64,000 bases of DNA from positions 1 to 64,000 of the forward strand of contig NZ_QLMG01000023.1 in assembly GCF_003259905.1 (NCBI RefSeq). The letters are read 5' to 3'. The notes under the pieces are model-generated. The model was not told where the DNA came from, did no database searches, and saw nothing but the letters and a program-made list of their open reading frames with translations. Position 1 is the first letter of the stretch, and every line of letters starts with the position of its first letter. The stretch comes from Salipiger aestuarii. GTDB lineage: Bacteria > Pseudomonadota > Alphaproteobacteria > Rhodobacterales > Rhodobacteraceae. This document shows, in pieces, positions 16,912 through 25,544 of this stretch. Position numbers and translations under genes: made by a program.

Positions 16912-18155
16912 TCCACGATCTCCGCCGTCTCAAGCACCGCACGGAACAGAACCTCGGCCCCGGCCCGCGCCCATTCCCTGGAAATTTCCTCGGCCTCGTT
17001 GTGCGAAATTCCGTTCACGCAGGGGCACATGACCATCGTGGCGGGCGCGACCTGCGCCGCCCAGCACGCATCATGCCCCGCGCCCGAAATCAGGTTCATA
17101 TGTGAATACCCCAGTTCTTCGGCTGCCTTGCGGACGTTGCCGACAAGCTCGGGCGCAAAGGTCACGGGGTCGAAATGCCCGACCGGATCAATTGCGCATC
17201 CAACCCCGATATCGGCGCAGATCGCGGCGGCGCGGCTTTCGATCTCGGCCCGCATCCCGTCCAGCTTGGCCTGATCGGGCGACCGGATGTCGACGGTAAA
17301 CACCACCTTGCCCGGCAGCACGTTGCGCGAGTTGGGCGAAAACTGCATCTGCCCGACACCTCCGACGGCACCAGGCTGGGCGGCCATTGCCACCTCTTGC
17401 ACCATTTCCAGAATCCGCGCCATCGCCAGCCCGGCATTCACCCGCATGTCCATCGGGGTGGACCCGGTGTGCGCCTCGCGCCCCGTCAGGGTGAATTCCA
17501 GCCACCACAGCCCCTGGCAATGGGTGACGACGCCGATGTCCTTGCCCTCGGCCTCAAGGATCGGCCCCTGTTCGATGTGCAGTTCATAGTAAGCGTGCAT
17601 CTTGCGGGTGCCGACCTCTTCGTCGCCCTTCCAGCCGATCCGCTTCAGTTCGTCGCCATAGGTCTTGCCGTCCAGATCGGTACGGGAATAGGCGTGATCC
17701 TGCGTCAGAACCCCGGCAAACACGGCGGATGCCAGCATCGCCGGCGCAAACCGCGCGCCTTCCTCGTTGGCCCAGTTGGTGACAACGATCGGGTGCTTTG
17801 TCTTGATGCCCAGATCGTTCATCGACCGCACCGCCTCCAGCGCGCCCAGCACGCCCAGCACGCCGTCATACTTGCCACCCGTGGGCTGGGTATCAAGATG
17901 GCTGCCCACATAAACCGGCAGCGCGTCGGGGTCGGTGCCGGGGCGCGTCATGAACATGGTGCCCATCTGATCGACGCCCATGCTCAGCCCGGCCTCATCG
18001 CACCATGTCTTGAACAACGCGCGCGCTTCGGCGTCTTCGTCGGTCAGGGTCTGGCGATTGTTGCCTCCCGCGATGCCGGGGCCGATCCGGGCCATCTCCA
18101 TCAGGCTGTCCCACAAACGGTCGCCGTCAATCCGGAGGTTTTCACCGGTCACCAT
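16908..18155 (-). CDS. hyuC: Zn-dependent amidohydrolase, beta-ureidopropionase/carbamoylase type
   Basis: M20-family amidohydrolase of 415 residues that should remove the carbamoyl group from N-carbamoyl-beta-alanine, releasing CO2 and ammonia. Metal-binding motifs are GSHLDTQPTGGKYDG near residue 83, ANEEGARF near 128, HIEQGP near 195, and the C-terminal HNEAEE. GAGHDA near 355 and the dimerisation domain of the family are present. The ATG at 18155 follows GGGGAA. It is the first gene of the operon and lies behind a palindromic operator shared with the preT operon. Related enzymes act on allantoate, so activity on that substrate cannot be excluded. Confidence 0.9.
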   Translation of the reverse strand: MVTGENLRIDGDRLWDSLMEMARIGPGIAGGNNRQTLTDEDAEARALFKTWCDEAGLSMGVDQMGTMFMTRPGTDPDALPVYVGSHLDTQPTGGKYDGVLGVLGALEAVRSMNDLGIKTKHPIVVTNWANEEGARFAPAMLASAVFAGVLTQDHAYSRTDLDGKTYGDELKRIGWKGDEEVGTRKMHAYYELHIEQGPILEAEGKDIGVVTHCQGLWWLEFTLTGREAHTGSTPMDMRVNAGLAMARILEMVQEVAMAAQPGAVGGVGQMQFSPNSRNVLPGKVVFTVDIRSPDQAKLDGMRAEIESRAAAICADIGVGCAIDPVGHFDPVTFAPELVGNVRKAAEELGYSHMNLISGAGHDACWAAQVAPATMVMCPCVNGISHNEAEEISREWARAGAEVLFRAVLETAEIVE

Positions 18156-18216
18156 GTCGCTTCCCCTGTTCTGTCTGCTGTTTTTCCGGGCCGGCCGCTG
18201 CCTGTCCGGGTTGTTT

Positions 18217-18232
18217 TTTACCATTTGGTAAA
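18217..18232. promoter_or_regulatory. RutR-like operator upstream of hyuC operon
   Basis: Perfect inverted repeat TTTACCA-TT-TGGTAAA in the divergent region between hyuC and the TetR gene. The Escherichia coli RutR site is known as TTGACCA-nn-TGGTCAA, so the two differ by one symmetric base. A near-identical site lies upstream of preT at 22021-22038. On the minus strand it overlaps where the -10 region of the hyuC promoter would be expected. Confidence 0.8.
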
Positions 18233-18344
18233 GGCACGATTGCAACCACCCCCGAAGCTGTCAAGATTTCCCTGCGGGCCGTGGCCCGGAATGCAGGCAC
18301 AGCGCCGGGCACATTGCCCGCAAATTGAGCGAACCGGAGGCAGA

Positions 18345-18977
18345 ATGCCAGAAGACGCCGCGAAGAAGCCGAGCCGCATCCAGCTGCGCAACCGCAAAAA
18401 GATCATGGAGGCCGCGCTCAACGTCTTTTCACAGCATGGCTACCGGGGCGCGACGCTGGACCAGATTGCCGAAGCGGCGGGCATGTCCAAGCCCAACCTC
18501 ATCTACTATTTCGACGGCAAGGAAGCGATCCACGTCGCCGTTCTGAACCGCCTGATGGAAGACTGGCTGGCGCCGCTGCACGAGATGGATCCAAACGGCA
18601 ATCCTCTGGACGAGATCCTGACCTACGCGCGCCGAAAAATGGAAATGAGCCGGAAATTTCCCAAAGAAAGCAGACTCTTCGCGAATGAGATCCTGCAAGG
18701 AGCACCGCGTATGGCGCCGCATCTGGAAACCGGGCTGAAGCCGCTGTTCGAAGAAAAGGCGGCCCTGATCGGGCGCTGGATCGGACAAGGCCGGCTGGCC
18801 ATGGTGAACCCCGAGCAGCTGATCCTTTCAATTTGGGCCATCACTCAGCATTACGCGGATTTCGACGCGCAGATCCGGGTTTTGATCCCCGATGAGGCAA
18901 CGGGCTGGGACGAGGCCTTTATCCATGTCGAGGAAATGTTTCGCAAATTGCTTTCCGTTTCGGAAAGGTCTGATTAA
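18345..18977 (+). CDS. rutR: TetR family regulator, RutR-like
   Basis: Repressor of 210 residues. The N-terminal TetR helix-turn-helix is ATLDQIAEAAGMSKPNLIYYF near residues 37-57. The C-terminal ligand domain contains SIWAITQHYADFDAQIRVL near 170, a stretch typical of RutR, the uracil/thymine-responsive regulator. GGAGG lies four bases before the ATG at 18345; a much longer open frame upstream is antisense to hyuC. The gene is divergent from hyuC across the palindromic operator, so it probably represses the pyrimidine operons until uracil or thymine binds. Confidence 0.86.
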   Translation: MPEDAAKKPSRIQLRNRKKIMEAALNVFSQHGYRGATLDQIAEAAGMSKPNLIYYFDGKEAIHVAVLNRLMEDWLAPLHEMDPNGNPLDEILTYARRKMEMSRKFPKESRLFANEILQGAPRMAPHLETGLKPLFEEKAALIGRWIGQGRLAMVNPEQLILSIWAITQHYADFDAQIRVLIPDEATGWDEAFIHVEEMFRKLLSVSERSD

Positions 18978-18990
18978 CCAGAATCAACCG

Positions 18991-19245
18991 ATGCTCGAAA
19001 ACATGAAACATGTGCCTTTTTTCCAAACCTCCCGGCCGCGCAACCCGGCCTGGCGGGCGCAGCTCTTTTCGGCGAAAGCGGTTGGGGCTGGAGGTGTGCT
19101 GCGACGCAAGAAAAGCGATGTGCACCGAGAGCTCGGATACGAAGCGCTGCTGGCCGAGGTTCGGGCCCGTGGGTTTCACCTCCTGGAATGCGGGGACCAA
19201 TACGTCATAATCTGCAACCCCGGGCAGATGCGCGTTCACTGCTGA
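18991..19245 (+). CDS. Small conserved-type protein of unknown function
   Basis: Protein of 84 residues (80 if the ATG at 19003 is used). The pattern FFQTSRPRNPAWR, then RRKKSDVHRELGYEALLAEVRARGFHLLE and a C-terminal QYVIICN, looks like a real folded small protein. From memory it resembles short proteins found in Rhodobacteraceae, sometimes named after phosphoribosylanthranilate isomerase without good reason. It starts 13 bases after the TetR stop and may be cotranscribed. The function is unknown. Confidence 0.6.
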   Translation: MLENMKHVPFFQTSRPRNPAWRAQLFSAKAVGAGGVLRRKKSDVHRELGYEALLAEVRARGFHLLECGDQYVIICNPGQMRVHC

Positions 19246-19255
19246 TTCGACGGCT

Positions 19256-19283
19256 CCAAGAAAATTCGTACGAATTTTCTTGG
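19256..19283. repeat. Perfect 28-base palindrome, probable bidirectional terminator
   Basis: A perfect inverted repeat running from CCAAGAAAA to TTTTCTTGG with the core TTCGTACGAA. It lies just after the stop of the small plus-strand gene and before the convergent preA stop. The A and T tracts inside the arms would give U-rich 3' ends in both directions. A second palindrome with the same core follows 31 bases later. Confidence 0.75.
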
Positions 19284-19314
19284 AGGGTGCGGCTTGACGC
19301 GGTGCGCCTGTCCC

Positions 19315-19338
19315 AAGATTTTTCGTACGAAAAATCTT
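19315..19338. repeat. Perfect 24-base palindrome with the same core
   Basis: Perfect inverted repeat from AAGATTTTTC to GAAAAATCTT, again centred on TTCGTACGAA. It overlaps the first bases of the preA stop codon on the minus strand, so it would form the end of the preTA transcript. The shared core with the 19256-19283 palindrome suggests a repeated genomic element or a paired terminator. Confidence 0.75.
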
Positions 19339-20641
19339 ATTCCGCCGCGCGGACAGACATCGGGTTGTTGGGGTGGCTCGTCCAGTCTGCGGACTGTGCA
19401 GACACCACCTTGCCAGTACGCAGATCGGTGTCGCCGGGTTCGACCCGTTTCATGGTGATGCACCCCTCGACCGGGCAGACATTGACGCACAGGTTGCAGG
19501 CCACGCATTCGTCGTCCTTGACCGTAAAGACCCGGTCCTCGCTCATGTCGATGGCCTGGTGCGAGGTATCCTCGCACGCAGCGTAGCAGCGCCCACAGCT
19601 GATGCAGGCGTCTTGGTCGATCACCGCCTTGGTAATGTAATTCAGGTTCAGATGTTGCCAGTCGCTCACATTCGGCACCGCGCGCCCGACAAGGTCGTCC
19701 AGCGCCAGCCCCTTTTCGTCAAGGTATTGCGCCAGGCCCGAAATCATCTCCTGCACCACCTTGAATCCATAAGTCATGGCGGCGGTACAGACCTGCACAT
19801 TGCCGGCCCCAAGGGCCATGAATTCCGCCGCATCCTTCCACGTTGTCACCCCGCCGATACCGGAAACCGGCAAGCCATACATGTCGGGGCTGCGTGCGAT
19901 TTCGCTTACCATGTTCAGCGCGATTGGCTTGACCGCAGGGCCGCAGAGGCCGCCATGCGCCCCCTTGCCGTCAATCGTCGGTTCCGGTGCGAACAGATCA
20001 AGGTCAACCGACGTGATGGAATTGATCGTATTGATCAGGCTCACCGCATCTGCGCCACCGGCATGGGCCGCGCGCGCAGGCGCACGAATGTCGGTGATGT
20101 TGGGGGTCAGTTTGACGATACAGGGCATCCGGCTGTGCTGCTTGACCCAGCGCGTCACCATTTCGATATATTCGGGCACCTGCCCCACGGCGGCCCCCAT
20201 GCCGCGTTCAGACATGCCATGCGGGCAACCGAAGTTCAGCTCGACCCCATCGGCACCGGTGTCTTCGACCTGCGGAAGGATCGCCTTCCAGGCGTCCTCG
20301 GTGCAGGGCACCATCAGAGAAACCACGACCGCGCGGTCGGGATAGTCGCGCTTGACCGATTTTATTTCACGCAGATTCACCTCAAGCGGGCGATCGGTGA
20401 TCAGTTCGATATTGTTCAGTGCCAGCAGCCGACGGTCCGCGCCCCAGACAGCACCGTAGCGCGGCCCGTTGACATTGACGACCGGGGGGCCGTCTTCGCC
20501 GAGCGTCTTCCAGACGACGCCGCCCCAACCGGCCTCAAAGGCGCGGCGGACGTTGTATTCCTTGTCCGTGGGCGGCGCCGAGGCCAGCCAGAACGGGTTG
20601 GGAGATTTGATCCCGATGAAGTTGGATGTCAGGTCAGCCAT
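19337..20641 (-). CDS. preA: NAD-dependent dihydropyrimidine dehydrogenase subunit PreA
   Basis: FMN and Fe-S subunit of 434 residues that reduces uracil and thymine to the dihydro forms, step one of the pathway. Residues 1-320 are the dihydroorotate-dehydrogenase-like TIM barrel (NFGCPHGMSERGMG near 136, KLTPNITD near 178, GIGGVTTW near 265). The C-terminus carries two 4Fe-4S motifs, CISCGRCYAAC near 342 and CVACNLCVNVCP near 378. It overlaps preT by eight bases and must pair with it. The residue aligned with the catalytic Cys of mammalian enzyme seems to be Val152. Confidence 0.93.
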   Translation of the reverse strand: MADLTSNFIGIKSPNPFWLASAPPTDKEYNVRRAFEAGWGGVVWKTLGEDGPPVVNVNGPRYGAVWGADRRLLALNNIELITDRPLEVNLREIKSVKRDYPDRAVVVSLMVPCTEDAWKAILPQVEDTGADGVELNFGCPHGMSERGMGAAVGQVPEYIEMVTRWVKQHSRMPCIVKLTPNITDIRAPARAAHAGGADAVSLINTINSITSVDLDLFAPEPTIDGKGAHGGLCGPAVKPIALNMVSEIARSPDMYGLPVSGIGGVTTWKDAAEFMALGAGNVQVCTAAMTYGFKVVQEMISGLAQYLDEKGLALDDLVGRAVPNVSDWQHLNLNYITKAVIDQDACISCGRCYAACEDTSHQAIDMSEDRVFTVKDDECVACNLCVNVCPVEGCITMKRVEPGDTDLRTGKVVSAQSADWTSHPNNPMSVRAAE

Positions 20642-21968
20642 TCGCTTGCTCCATCAGGCGTGTGTGGATGTCGATCGCGGCATCGCGGCCTTCGGCCACC
20701 GCCGTAACGGTCAGATCGTCGCCGCCGCTGGCGCAATCGCCCCCGGCCCAGACTCCTTTGACCGAGGTGCGCCCGGTGCCGTCCACCGCGATCTTGCGCC
20801 CGTCAAGGTCAGGCAGGCCAACGCCTGCCAGCGTCTGGCCGATGGCGCGGAACACCTGATCTGCGGGCAGGCGAAAGGTTTCGCCCGTCGGAGTCAGATC
20901 GTCGCCGGTATAGGCGAACTCGATCTCGCGCACCGTGCCATTGCCATGCACCGCGACGGGCGAGGCGTTGCAGATGATGCGCACGCCCTTTGCCTGTGCC
21001 AGTTCCTGTTCATAGCGCGACGCGGCCATGCGGCTTTGCGAGCGGCGATACACGATTGTAACGTCGCGCGCGCCCAGCAGCCTGCACTGCACTGCGGCAT
21101 CCACCGCCGTCATACCACCGCCGATGACCACCACGTTGCGCCCCACGGGCAGCGTTGTCAGATCCGGCGCCTGTCGCAGCTCTGAAATGAAATCAACCGC
21201 GTCAACGACACCGTCGCGATCGTCGCCCGGCACCCCAAGCGCGTTGACGCCGCCAAGGCCCATCCCGAGAAAAACCGCGTCATACTCTGCCGTAAGCCGC
21301 TCCAGTGTCAGATCGCGGCCCAGCGCCATGCCGGATTTCAGCTCGATCCCGCCAATGCCCATCAGCCAGTCGACCTCGCGCGCGGCGAAGTCTTCGGTGC
21401 TTTTATAGGCCGCGATGCCGTATTCGTTCAGACCGCCGGGCTTGGGGCGTTCGTCAAAGATCACCACATCATGGCCCATCATCGCCAACCGATGCGCGCA
21501 CGACAGCCCCGCGGGCCCCGCGCCCACCACGGCGACGCGCTTGCCCGTGAGAGCGTCGCGTTCGAACGGATGCACATACTGCGCCATCACCGTATCGGTG
21601 GCATAGCGTTGCAGACGGCCGATCTCGACCGGCTTGCCCTCGGCGGTTTCGCGCACGCAGACCTCTTCGCACAGCGTTTCCGTCGGACAGACCCGCGCGC
21701 ACATGCCGCCAAGGATATTCTGGGACAGGATGGTGCGCGCCGCCGCGTCGGGAGTGCCGGTCGCGATCTGGCGAATGAACAGCGGGATGTCGATGTCCGT
21801 CGGACAGGCCGTCGCGCAAGGCGCATCATGGCAGAAATAGCAGCGGTCCGCCGCCACCAATGCCTCGTGATCGTCCAGCGCCGGATGCAGGTCGGAGAAT
21901 CCCGCCTCGATCCCTGCCTTGTCCAGACGCCCCGGCTGAATCCCCGGAGCCAGAGCCTTTGCGTCCAT
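20634..21968 (-). CDS. preT: Dihydropyrimidine dehydrogenase subunit PreT
   Basis: FAD and Fe-S subunit of 444 residues that takes electrons from NAD(P)H and passes them to PreA. N-terminal cysteine motifs CYFCHDAPCATACPTDIDI and CARVCPTETLCEEVCV bind Fe-S clusters. The FAD motif VAVVGAGPAGLSCAHR is near residue 135 and the NAD(P) motif NVVVIGGGMTAVDAA near 275. GGGAGG lies seven bases before the ATG at 21968. It is the first gene of the preTA operon, and a RutR-like operator lies about 55 bases upstream. Confidence 0.93.
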   Translation of the reverse strand: MDAKALAPGIQPGRLDKAGIEAGFSDLHPALDDHEALVAADRCYFCHDAPCATACPTDIDIPLFIRQIATGTPDAAARTILSQNILGGMCARVCPTETLCEEVCVRETAEGKPVEIGRLQRYATDTVMAQYVHPFERDALTGKRVAVVGAGPAGLSCAHRLAMMGHDVVIFDERPKPGGLNEYGIAAYKSTEDFAAREVDWLMGIGGIELKSGMALGRDLTLERLTAEYDAVFLGMGLGGVNALGVPGDDRDGVVDAVDFISELRQAPDLTTLPVGRNVVVIGGGMTAVDAAVQCRLLGARDVTIVYRRSQSRMAASRYEQELAQAKGVRIICNASPVAVHGNGTVREIEFAYTGDDLTPTGETFRLPADQVFRAIGQTLAGVGLPDLDGRKIAVDGTGRTSVKGVWAGGDCASGGDDLTVTAVAEGRDAAIDIHTRLMEQANG

Positions 21969-22020
21969 CGGTCGCCTCCCGCTGCCTATATGCTCGGGAG
22001 AGGCTTCCACGCTTCTATTT

Positions 22021-22038
22021 TTTTATCAACTGGTAAAA
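22021..22038. promoter_or_regulatory. RutR-like operator upstream of preTA
   Basis: TTTTATCA-AC-TGGTAAAA is an inverted repeat with one mismatch, matching the site at 18217-18232 upstream of hyuC (TTTACCA-nn-TGGTAAA). It lies 53-70 bases before the preT start in the only promoter-sized gap of the operon. Two copies upstream of two operons of one pathway support co-regulation by the TetR protein encoded at 18345. Confidence 0.78.
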
Positions 22039-22091
22039 TATCAAACCGCGCCCCGCCCGAAAGCGATGCCGCAAAATGAGGCGAAACGACG

Positions 22092-22121
22092 AAAAAGGCC
22101 GCCCCAAACGGAGCGGCCTTT
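22092..22121 (-). terminator. Intrinsic terminator of rpsD
   Basis: Read on the minus strand, AAAGGCCGC and GCGGCCTTT pair, with an extra CC/GG and one G-U inside and a four-base loop, followed by T residues. It begins 22 bases after the rpsD stop. This is the clearest intrinsic terminator in the window. Confidence 0.88.
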
Positions 22122-22143
22122 GCAAAACGGCGTCAGAACCGGA

Positions 22144-22764
22144 TCAGTTCTGCGCGTAATATTCGATGACCAGGTTCGGTTCCATCTGGACGGCGTAGGG
22201 CACATCCGACAGGCCGGGTGTGCGCACGAAGGTCGCGACCATCTTGTTATGATCGACGTCCAGATAGTCGGGCACGTCACGCTCGGGCAACTGCGACGCC
22301 TCGATGACAAGCGCCATCTGCTTGGACTTTTCGCGAACCTCGATGACGTCGCCTTCCTGAACGCGGTACGACGGGATGTTCACGCGACGGCCGTTCACCG
22401 TGACGTGGCCGTGGTTCACGAACTGGCGGGCCGCAAACACGGTCGGCACGAACTTGGCACGGTAGACAACAGCGTCAAGGCGCCGCTCAAGCAGGCCGAT
22501 CAGCAGCTCGCCAGTGTCACCCTTGGCACGCTCGGCATCCGAGAACACGCGGCGGAACTGCTTTTCGGTCATGTCGCCGTAGTAGCCCTTGAGCTTCTGC
22601 TTGGCGCGCAGCTGAAGACCGAAGTCGGACATCTTGCCCTTGCGGCGCTGACCGTGCTGGCCGGGACCGTATTCGCGGCGGTTCACCGGGGACTTCGGGC
22701 GGCCCCAGATGTTTTCGCCCATGCGGCGGTCGATCTTGTACTTGGCAGAGGTGCGTTTGGTCAC
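22144..22764 (-). CDS. rpsD: 30S ribosomal protein S4
   Basis: Primary 16S rRNA-binding protein of the small subunit, 206 residues, the usual alphaproteobacterial length. Clear S4 features: [21 protein letters not shown] at the N-terminus (KYKIDRR), [15 protein letters not shown] near residue 33, [14 protein letters not shown] near 95, the S4 RNA-binding domain ([19 protein letters not shown]), and a C-terminal LVIEYYAQ. The GTG at 22764 is the start: the family begins at this point, and GGAG lies eight bases upstream. The gene stands alone here, not in the rpsM-rpsK-rpoA cluster, with its own promoter and terminator. Confidence 0.97.
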   Translation of the reverse strand: MTKRTSAKYKIDRRMGENIWGRPKSPVNRREYGPGQHGQRRKGKMSDFGLQLRAKQKLKGYYGDMTEKQFRRVFSDAERAKGDTGELLIGLLERRLDAVVYRAKFVPTVFAARQFVNHGHVTVNGRRVNIPSYRVQEGDVIEVREKSKQMALVIEASQLPERDVPDYLDVDHNKMVATFVRTPGLSDVPYAVQMEPNLVIEYYAQN

Positions 22765-22990
22765 CGTCTGATCTCCTTCTTTACTGGCTCCGCGTTTGTT
22801 CCGAAAACCGGTGCCCGTTTTTTTCGGGTCAAGGACGCAATCGCGTCCCGACCGTTCCAAATCGGTCCCGTTCCGGCCAAGGCGCGGCAATGAAGGGCGT
22901 TGTCCTCTTCCCGGACCTGCGCGCGACGAATCGCGGTTGGCACCCCGGTCTGACAGGCATCCCCTTGCAGGGGCCACCAACACCAATGAA
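22765..22990 (-). promoter_or_regulatory. Long 5' leader of rpsD
   Basis: If transcription starts from the promoter at 22997-23025, the rpsD transcript has a leader of about 225 bases with no gene inside. It includes a small hairpin with a CCCG/CGGG stem around an A7 loop. S4 is known to control its own synthesis through leader RNA in other bacteria. That this leader does so is inference. Confidence 0.5.
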
Positions 22991-22996
22991 AGGCGG

Positions 22997-23025
22997 CTAA
23001 TAGGGGCATGCGGGGCCCGAGTCAA
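22997..23025 (-). promoter_or_regulatory. Sigma-70-type promoter of rpsD
   Basis: On the minus strand TTGACT, then exactly 17 bases, then TATTAG: a near-consensus -35 and -10 pair with ideal spacing. It reads towards rpsD and lies about 235 bases before its start codon. Confidence 0.7.
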
Positions 23026-23174
23026 CACGGCTTTGCGCGCGCCGGAAAATACTTCCAAATGCAATCTTTTACCAACGATTAAGCGCGACGGGCCAAAGTG
23101 GCTGGCAAGGACCGGGCGGTCACATGTGGCGCGCGGGGCCGGGCACAGCGGCGCCGGCCGATCGGTGATTAACA

Positions 23175-24026
23175 ATGACAACAAGGGCGATGGCAATGCA
23201 AGGCCGCAACACACAGGGCATTCCGCAAGGGCAGAGCCCGCTTGATCTTGCCGTGGCGGAGCGTGATCGCACGATCCTGGACACGGTGCGCAACGCAATC
23301 CGGCACAAACAGGTGATGCTGTCCTTTCAGCCTGTGGTGCAGGCGCGCAAGCCCGATTCCCTCGCCTTTCACGAGGGGCTGGTCCGCGTGCTTGACGAAA
23401 CCGGACGTATCGTTCCGGCCCGCGACTTCATCTCTGCGGTCGAAGGGACCGAATATGGCCGTATGCTGGACTGCATCGCGCTTGAGGAAGGGCTCAGCGA
23501 ACTAGCCAACGTCCCGTCCCTGCGCCTGGCGGTGAACATGTCGGCGCGCTCCATCGGGTATCCGCGCTGGATGGACATCCTTCACAAGGGCATCGCGGAA
23601 AACCCCACGGTCGGCGAACGCCTGATCCTGGAAATCACCGAATCCTCGGCCATGCTGGTGCCCGAACTGGTAACCAGCTTCATGGCCGACCTTCAGCCCG
23701 ACGGCATCACCTTTGCGATGGACGATTTCGGCGCGGGCTATACGGCGTTGCGTCATTTCAAGGATTTCAGCTTCGACATCCTCAAGATCGACGGCGAATT
23801 CATTCGCGGAATCGCACGGGACCCCGACAATCAGGTGCTGACCCGCGCCATGGTCAGCATCGCCGAACAATTCGACCTGTTCACCGTCGCCGAGTCGGTG
23901 GAACGGGCAGACGATGCGGCGTTCCTGACCGAAATCGGCGTCGATTGCCTGCAAGGGTATTATTTTGGCGCCCCCACCGTGTCCCCCGACTGGCGCATTA
24001 TCGAACCCGACCGCGCCTTGGGCTGA
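23175..24026 (+). CDS. EAL domain cyclic-di-GMP phosphodiesterase
   Basis: Protein of 283 residues made of a single EAL domain without GGDEF or membrane parts. The signature loop is EGLVR at residues 67-71 in place of EALVR. Other catalytic positions are kept: the Asn of NMSARS, LEITES, the double Asp of MDDFGAGY, the Lys of [10 protein letters not shown], the Glu of VAESVE, and the QGYYFG end. So it is probably active in degrading cyclic di-GMP. It starts near the rpsD promoter on the other strand. Later ATGs at 23190 and 23196 are possible; none has a strong ribosome site. Confidence 0.85.
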   Translation: MTTRAMAMQGRNTQGIPQGQSPLDLAVAERDRTILDTVRNAIRHKQVMLSFQPVVQARKPDSLAFHEGLVRVLDETGRIVPARDFISAVEGTEYGRMLDCIALEEGLSELANVPSLRLAVNMSARSIGYPRWMDILHKGIAENPTVGERLILEITESSAMLVPELVTSFMADLQPDGITFAMDDFGAGYTALRHFKDFSFDILKIDGEFIRGIARDPDNQVLTRAMVSIAEQFDLFTVAESVERADDAAFLTEIGVDCLQGYYFGAPTVSPDWRIIEPDRALG

Positions 24027-24206
24027 CGTCCCGCCCCGCATCCGGTTTTTTTGCGCTACCATTTGCGCTACCAGCGGTTACTTTCCTGTCAGGCCCCCTG
24101 TCACGCTCGGCGACGCCGCGTTATGGAAGGGGCGCAAGATCCAGAAGGGAGGCTTGCCAGCGATACGGTGGCCTCTCCTGTCATGTTCTGCTTGGAGGAA
24201 TTATCC

Positions 24207-25382
24207 ATGACCAATGTCGTTATCGCTTCTGCGGCCCGTACGGCCGTCGGCAGCTTCGGGGGCAGCTTTGCGAACACGCCCGCGCATGACCTCGGCGCCG
24301 CCGTACTTGAGGCGCTCGTCGCCCGCGCCGGCATCGACAAGGGTGATGTTTCCGAAACCATTCTTGGCCAGGTTCTCACCGCAGCCCAAGGGCAAAACCC
24401 CGCCCGCCAGGCACATGTCAACGCGGGCCTGCCCAAGGAAAGCGCGGCGTGGGGCATCAACCAGGTGTGCGGGTCGGGCCTGCGCGCCGTCGCACTCGGC
24501 GCCCAGCACATCATGCTTGGCGACGCGTCGATCATCTGCGCGGGCGGTCAGGAAAACATGTCGATGAGCCCGCATGCGCAGAACCTGCGCAATGGCTACA
24601 AGATGGGCGATGTCAAATACATCGACACCATGATCAAGGACGGCCTGTGGGACGCGTTCAACGGCTACCACATGGGCCAGACCGCGGAAAACGTCGCCGA
24701 GCAGTGGCAAATCAGCCGAGAGCAGCAGGATGAATTCGCCGTTGCCAGCCAGAACAAGGCCGAAGCCGCGCAAAAGGCGGGTAAATTCGATGACGAGGTG
24801 ATCGCCTTTACCATCAAGGGCCGCAAGGGCGACACAATCGTCGACAAGGATGAATACATTCGCCACGGCGCCACCATCGAGAACATGCAAAAACTGCGCC
24901 CCGCCTTCACCAAGGACGGCAGCGTCACCGCCGCCAACGCGTCGGGGCTGAACGACGGCGCCGCCGGTGTGCTGCTGATGAGCGCGGAAGAAGCCGAAAA
25001 GCGCGGCATCGAACCGATCGCCCGCATCGCATCCTACGCCACCGCCGGTCTTGACCCGTCGATCATGGGCGTCGGCCCGATCTACGCATCGCGCAAGGCG
25101 CTGGACAAGGCGGGCTGGTCGGTGTCGGACCTCGATCTGGTCGAGGCCAACGAGGCCTTCGCCGCCCAGGCCTGCGCCGTGAACAAGGACATGGGCTGGG
25201 ACCCGGCCATCGTCAACGTCAACGGCGGCGCTATCGCCATCGGCCACCCCATCGGAGCCTCGGGCGCGCGCGTCCTGAACACTCTGCTGTTCGAGATGCA
25301 GCGCCGCGGCGCGAGGAAAGGCCTCGCCACGCTGTGCATCGGGGGCGGCATGGGCGTTGCCATGTGCGTCGAGCGTCCATAA
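24207..25382 (+). CDS. phaA: Acetyl-CoA acetyltransferase (beta-ketothiolase)
   Basis: Biosynthetic thiolase of 391 residues that condenses two acetyl-CoA to acetoacetyl-CoA. The acylated Cys is in [14 protein letters not shown] near residue 88, the His in [17 protein letters not shown] near 347, and the second Cys in [10 protein letters not shown] near 378. GGAGG lies eight bases before the ATG at 24207. The reductase phaB follows on the same strand, so the pair makes 3-hydroxybutyryl-CoA for polyhydroxybutyrate. The polymerase gene is not in the window. Confidence 0.95.
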   Translation: MTNVVIASAARTAVGSFGGSFANTPAHDLGAAVLEALVARAGIDKGDVSETILGQVLTAAQGQNPARQAHVNAGLPKESAAWGINQVCGSGLRAVALGAQHIMLGDASIICAGGQENMSMSPHAQNLRNGYKMGDVKYIDTMIKDGLWDAFNGYHMGQTAENVAEQWQISREQQDEFAVASQNKAEAAQKAGKFDDEVIAFTIKGRKGDTIVDKDEYIRHGATIENMQKLRPAFTKDGSVTAANASGLNDGAAGVLLMSAEEAEKRGIEPIARIASYATAGLDPSIMGVGPIYASRKALDKAGWSVSDLDLVEANEAFAAQACAVNKDMGWDPAIVNVNGGAIAIGHPIGASGARVLNTLLFEMQRRGARKGLATLCIGGGMGVAMCVERP

Positions 25383-25393
25383 GCGACCGTCCG

Positions 25394-25428
25394 CGCTCCG
25401 CGTCATGAAAGGGTCATGGCGCGGAGCG
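25394..25428 (+). terminator. Hairpin between phaA and phaB
   Basis: CGCTCCGCG and CGCGGAGCG form a nine-pair stem around a 17-base loop, 11 bases after the phaA stop. There is no T-run, so it may act as an mRNA-stability or attenuation element rather than a full terminator. AT-rich sequence before phaB leaves room for a separate promoter. Confidence 0.45.
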
Positions 25429-25544
25429 TCAGGTGTAACAATCCTCAGACACACAAGACGGCGTGCGCAACAAGATTGCGTATTGTTAATTTACACAGTA
25501 ACAAAGTTACCGACAGACGACGAAAAGCCGGAGCGGAGGACATC

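Noticed and set aside
23067..23074. A third RutR-like operator (TTTTACCA) near the rpsD/EAL promoters
   Set aside because: Only one half-site is present; the other arm reads CGATTAAG instead of TGGTAAAA.
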